64,000 bases of DNA from DASVTR01 sp036387475 (GTDB lineage Bacteria; Acidobacteriota; Blastocatellia; Pyrinomonadales; Pyrinomonadaceae). Shown here piece by piece: positions 61,980 through 64,000 of the stretch. Under the pieces are notes generated by a model. That model saw only the letters and a program-made list of their open reading frames with translations, had not been told where the DNA came from and did no database searches. A program made the translations under genes and the position numbers. The stretch is taken from the NCBI GenBank assembly GCA_036387475.1, contig DASVTR010000013.1:372001-436000 (forward strand), given 5' to 3'. Every line of letters starts with the position of its first letter. Position 1 is the first letter of the stretch.

Positions 61980-63944
61980 TCAGGGCGCAGACCAGACGAC
62001 TGCGTTGTTCTTCGGCGGCTGCCACGTTGTTTCAATGCGCACCGTTTTCAAAGAGGGCGCATCGAGGAGGTTTGAATCGAAACCCGTCACGTAAGGTTTG
62101 ACGAGGGCGTAAGAGGAAGCAAAGTAAATGGGAATCGCGGGCAGTTCTTTGAGCGCCTGCGCTTCGGTGAGAATAGTATTCGGAGGATTAAGCTGTGCGG
62201 AGGGTTTGCCCTTTTCCGTCTCCGCATGATTATTGCCAGACTGCTCAGGCGACTGAGAGGCGGACGTTTCAGTGCTCGTTTGAACGCCTTCAATAATATC
62301 CTGTTGGGCTTCGTCTTTCGCGTCGAAGATGGCGCGCAGATTCGTCGCCTCGTCCATCGTCTGCATCACGACGCTGCGCCGCACGACATCATAATCGCCC
62401 GCACGCAGCGCCGCTTCGTATTCATCCCAGTTCTTCATCACGACATCGGTTTCGATGCCGAGGGCAGAGCGCCACATAGAGGCCACTCTTTGCGCGATAA
62501 TCCGCTGTTGCTCATTTCGATTGATGAGCAGTTTGACGCGCGGGAATCCTCTGCCCTCCGGGTAGCCTGCGGCAGACAAGAGGCTCTGCGCGCGTGCGAC
62601 ATCCCTCACGATGGCTGGCGTCTGCTCTGCGCCCGCATCTGCTGCGCTCACCGTCTGAACCGGCAAAAACTTTTTCGCAGGCTCGGTTGCGCCGCCCATT
62701 TCATCTTCGCTGATGCGGTCGCGGTCAATCGCAATCGCCAGCGCTTCACGCACACGCACATCGCCAAACGGGGGATGATTGGTGTTAAAGGAATAATAGG
62801 TGAGCGCCCCGTAGGTGGCGCGGCGAAAATCTTTGTAGGGGGCGAGCAATTTGAGCGCCAGCGGCTCGAAGCCTGCGTTGGTGACTGCATCGACCTCGCC
62901 CGCGCGATAGGCCGCCAGCGCCGCCTCCGCATTTTCCGTGGCGACAAACTGCACGCGCTCAAGCGCAACCGTTTTCGTATCCCAGTAATGCTTCGCGCGT
63001 TCCAGCACAACGCCCTGACGACCAATCTCTGTGAGTTGAAAAGCTCCGTTTGAGACGACACGCGCAGAGGCAGAATTGCTGAGGGTCAACTCCTCTGTGC
63101 CATGAATCGGGCGAAAGACAGGATGGGCGACGAGCGAAGGAAAGCTTGGGTCGGGCCGCTTCAAGCGCACGCGCAATACGTGGTCGCTCATCGCTTCGAC
63201 ACCGAAGGCAGGCACTGCTGGCCGCTCGCGTTCTGCTTTACTCGCGCCCTCCTGCTTATTCTCTGTTTTCGTCGCCTCCGCATTCCCGTTTGGAGACGGC
63301 TGCTGCGAGACGGACGGCCCTTCATTTGGAACAGCAGATTTTTCATCCTGCAATTCGACGCCGACTATATTCTCCAGCAAACGCGCGTGCGGGGCGCGCT
63401 CGCCCAGTTGGACTGTGCGCTGCCAGGAGCGTACGAAATCATGCGCCGTCACGGGGTCACTGTTAGACCAGCGCGCATCCTGTCGCAGATGAAATGTCCA
63501 CTGCTTAGTATCCGCCGAAGATTCCCACCGCGCGGCGACGCCGGGGATGGCCGCGAGAGTTCTCGGATCGTATTCCGTCAAGCCCTCGAACATAGCGCGC
63601 ACGGCATCCGTATCGGGAGGCGCAGCGGCCAGCGCCGGGTCGAAAACCTGCGGCAACCCGCCGTCGCTCCAACGAAATTCCTGCGTGCGCGGCACAGCCA
63701 TCCGTCCGTAGTACGGCTCTATTTCCGTATCCATAAAGCAGCCGCCGCTCGTCACAGCGACGATGACAAGCAGCGCTGTCGCGCCGCGAAAAGAGATGCG
63801 GCGACGCGAGCGCCAGACGCGTAGATGCGACGACGCGGTAACGCGGCGAAGGAGCGCGTCAAGCGAATGGAGCGCTCGAAGAGAAAAGAATCTTTTGACA
63901 GGGTTTTGTCCGTTCATCTTCTGACTGTTGGTTCGCTTGCTCAT
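61980..63944 (-). CDS. Second peptide-binding protein, family 5 (lipoprotein)
   Basis: A 654-residue SBP_bac_5 protein. A basic N-terminus precedes a hydrophobic segment and lipobox (LLVIVAVTSGGCFMDTE), so it is probably a lipoprotein, although the signal is preceded by about 55 residues, unusually long. Core: AARWESSADTKQWTFHLRQD, ARWSNSDPVTAHDFVRSW, VRVREALAIAIDRDRI. Two low-complexity insertions rich in S, Q, E and K (about 205-245 and near 590-615) interrupt it. The first is at the same place as that of the oppA product. Start choice: ATG at 63944, with another at 63917. No own permease gene is visible. Confidence 0.85.
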   Translation of the reverse strand: MSKRTNSQKMNGQNPVKRFFSLRALHSLDALLRRVTASSHLRVWRSRRRISFRGATALLVIVAVTSGGCFMDTEIEPYYGRMAVPRTQEFRWSDGGLPQVFDPALAAAPPDTDAVRAMFEGLTEYDPRTLAAIPGVAARWESSADTKQWTFHLRQDARWSNSDPVTAHDFVRSWQRTVQLGERAPHARLLENIVGVELQDEKSAVPNEGPSVSQQPSPNGNAEATKTENKQEGASKAERERPAVPAFGVEAMSDHVLRVRLKRPDPSFPSLVAHPVFRPIHGTEELTLSNSASARVVSNGAFQLTEIGRQGVVLERAKHYWDTKTVALERVQFVATENAEAALAAYRAGEVDAVTNAGFEPLALKLLAPYKDFRRATYGALTYYSFNTNHPPFGDVRVREALAIAIDRDRISEDEMGGATEPAKKFLPVQTVSAADAGAEQTPAIVRDVARAQSLLSAAGYPEGRGFPRVKLLINRNEQQRIIAQRVASMWRSALGIETDVVMKNWDEYEAALRAGDYDVVRRSVVMQTMDEATNLRAIFDAKDEAQQDIIEGVQTSTETSASQSPEQSGNNHAETEKGKPSAQLNPPNTILTEAQALKELPAIPIYFASSYALVKPYVTGFDSNLLDAPSLKTVRIETTWQPPKNNAVVWSAP

Positions 63945-63960
63945 TATTCCAATCAATCTT

Positions 63961-64000
63961 ACTCCACGTCCACGCGTCCACCCGTCCCTGCGTCTCCGCG
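63961..64000. repeat. Possible half of a further palindromic repeat at the right edge
   Basis: The last 40 bases repeat the word CGTCC or CGTCT with 6-10 base spacing (ACGTCCACGCGTCC, CCCGTCCCTGCGTCTCC). From memory this resembles one arm of CGTCTCCGCG-type intergenic repeats. The other arm would lie outside the window, so the call is tentative. Confidence 0.4.

Noticed and set aside
62226..63053. 275-codon open frame on the plus strand
   Set aside because: Antisense to the second binding-protein gene, with the composition of a GC-rich shadow.
63102..63824. 240-codon open frame on the plus strand
   Set aside because: Antisense to the second binding-protein gene; arginine-rich, no motif.
1..64000. 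CRISPR arrays, insertion sequences, phage genes, tRNA or rRNA genes
   Set aside because: None of the expected repeats, transposase or integrase motifs, or RNA folds was seen on reading both strands; a tRNAscan or CRISPR search would confirm.

Overview
The window reads as chromosomal DNA of a moderately GC-rich, Gram-negative-type environmental bacterium. It encodes an outer-membrane polysaccharide exporter, a TonB-dependent receptor with a carboxypeptidase-regulatory-like N-terminal domain, a DsbA/VKOR pair, large secreted S8 and M36 proteases ending in FG-GAP/VCBS repeats, and a two-domain LuxR-type regulator. From memory this mix is typical of Acidobacteriota, probably class Blastocatellia. 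That placement is inference from gene content; no rRNA or marker gene is present. I saw no tRNA, rRNA, CRISPR array, insertion sequence, integrase or origin.

Region 1 (1-35419, minus strand) is one uninterrupted surface-polysaccharide locus of 30 genes in one direction. In order of transcription: a dual-HTH LuxR regulator, a small unknown gene, Wza-type outer-membrane exporter, Wzc-type co-polymerase/tyrosine kinase, Wzm permease, first Wzt ATPase, a methyltransferase-glycosyltransferase fusion, a second Wzt ATPase, a DUF268 protein, an FkbM methyltransferase, then about 20 genes for glycosyltransferases (GT2, GT4, GT9, GT87, CgeB-like), methyltransferases, a hexapeptide acyltransferase, a Wzy-like polymerase, GDP-mannose 4,6-dehydratase and an asparagine-synthetase-like amidotransferase cut by the left edge. 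Many genes overlap as ATGA or TGATG or lie a few bases apart, so translation is probably coupled. The product is probably an exported, heavily methylated, partly 6-deoxy-sugar polysaccharide.

Region 2 (35684-48632, plus strand) holds exported functions: a small secreted protein, a TonB-dependent receptor, a DsbA-like oxidoreductase overlapping a VKOR protein, an S8 protease and an M36 protease. The two proteases end in six similar FG-GAP blades each. A strong intrinsic terminator lies between the proteases and another follows the second.

Region 3 (48802-55071, minus) is a signalling module: PocR-GAF-GGDEF diguanylate cyclase, a STAND-like protein with an RsbW-type HATPase domain, a STAS antagonist and a GAF-HD-GYP phosphodiesterase. 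It appears to join c-di-GMP synthesis and breakdown to a partner switch.

Region 4 (55332-63944, minus) is an oligopeptide ABC importer (two family-5 binding proteins, OppB, OppC, OppD, OppF). With the proteases and receptor it suggests a protein-scavenging lifestyle.

Four gene boundaries carry long imperfect palindromes of unrelated sequence that touch or closely follow the stop codon of the upstream gene. A fifth may be cut by the right edge.
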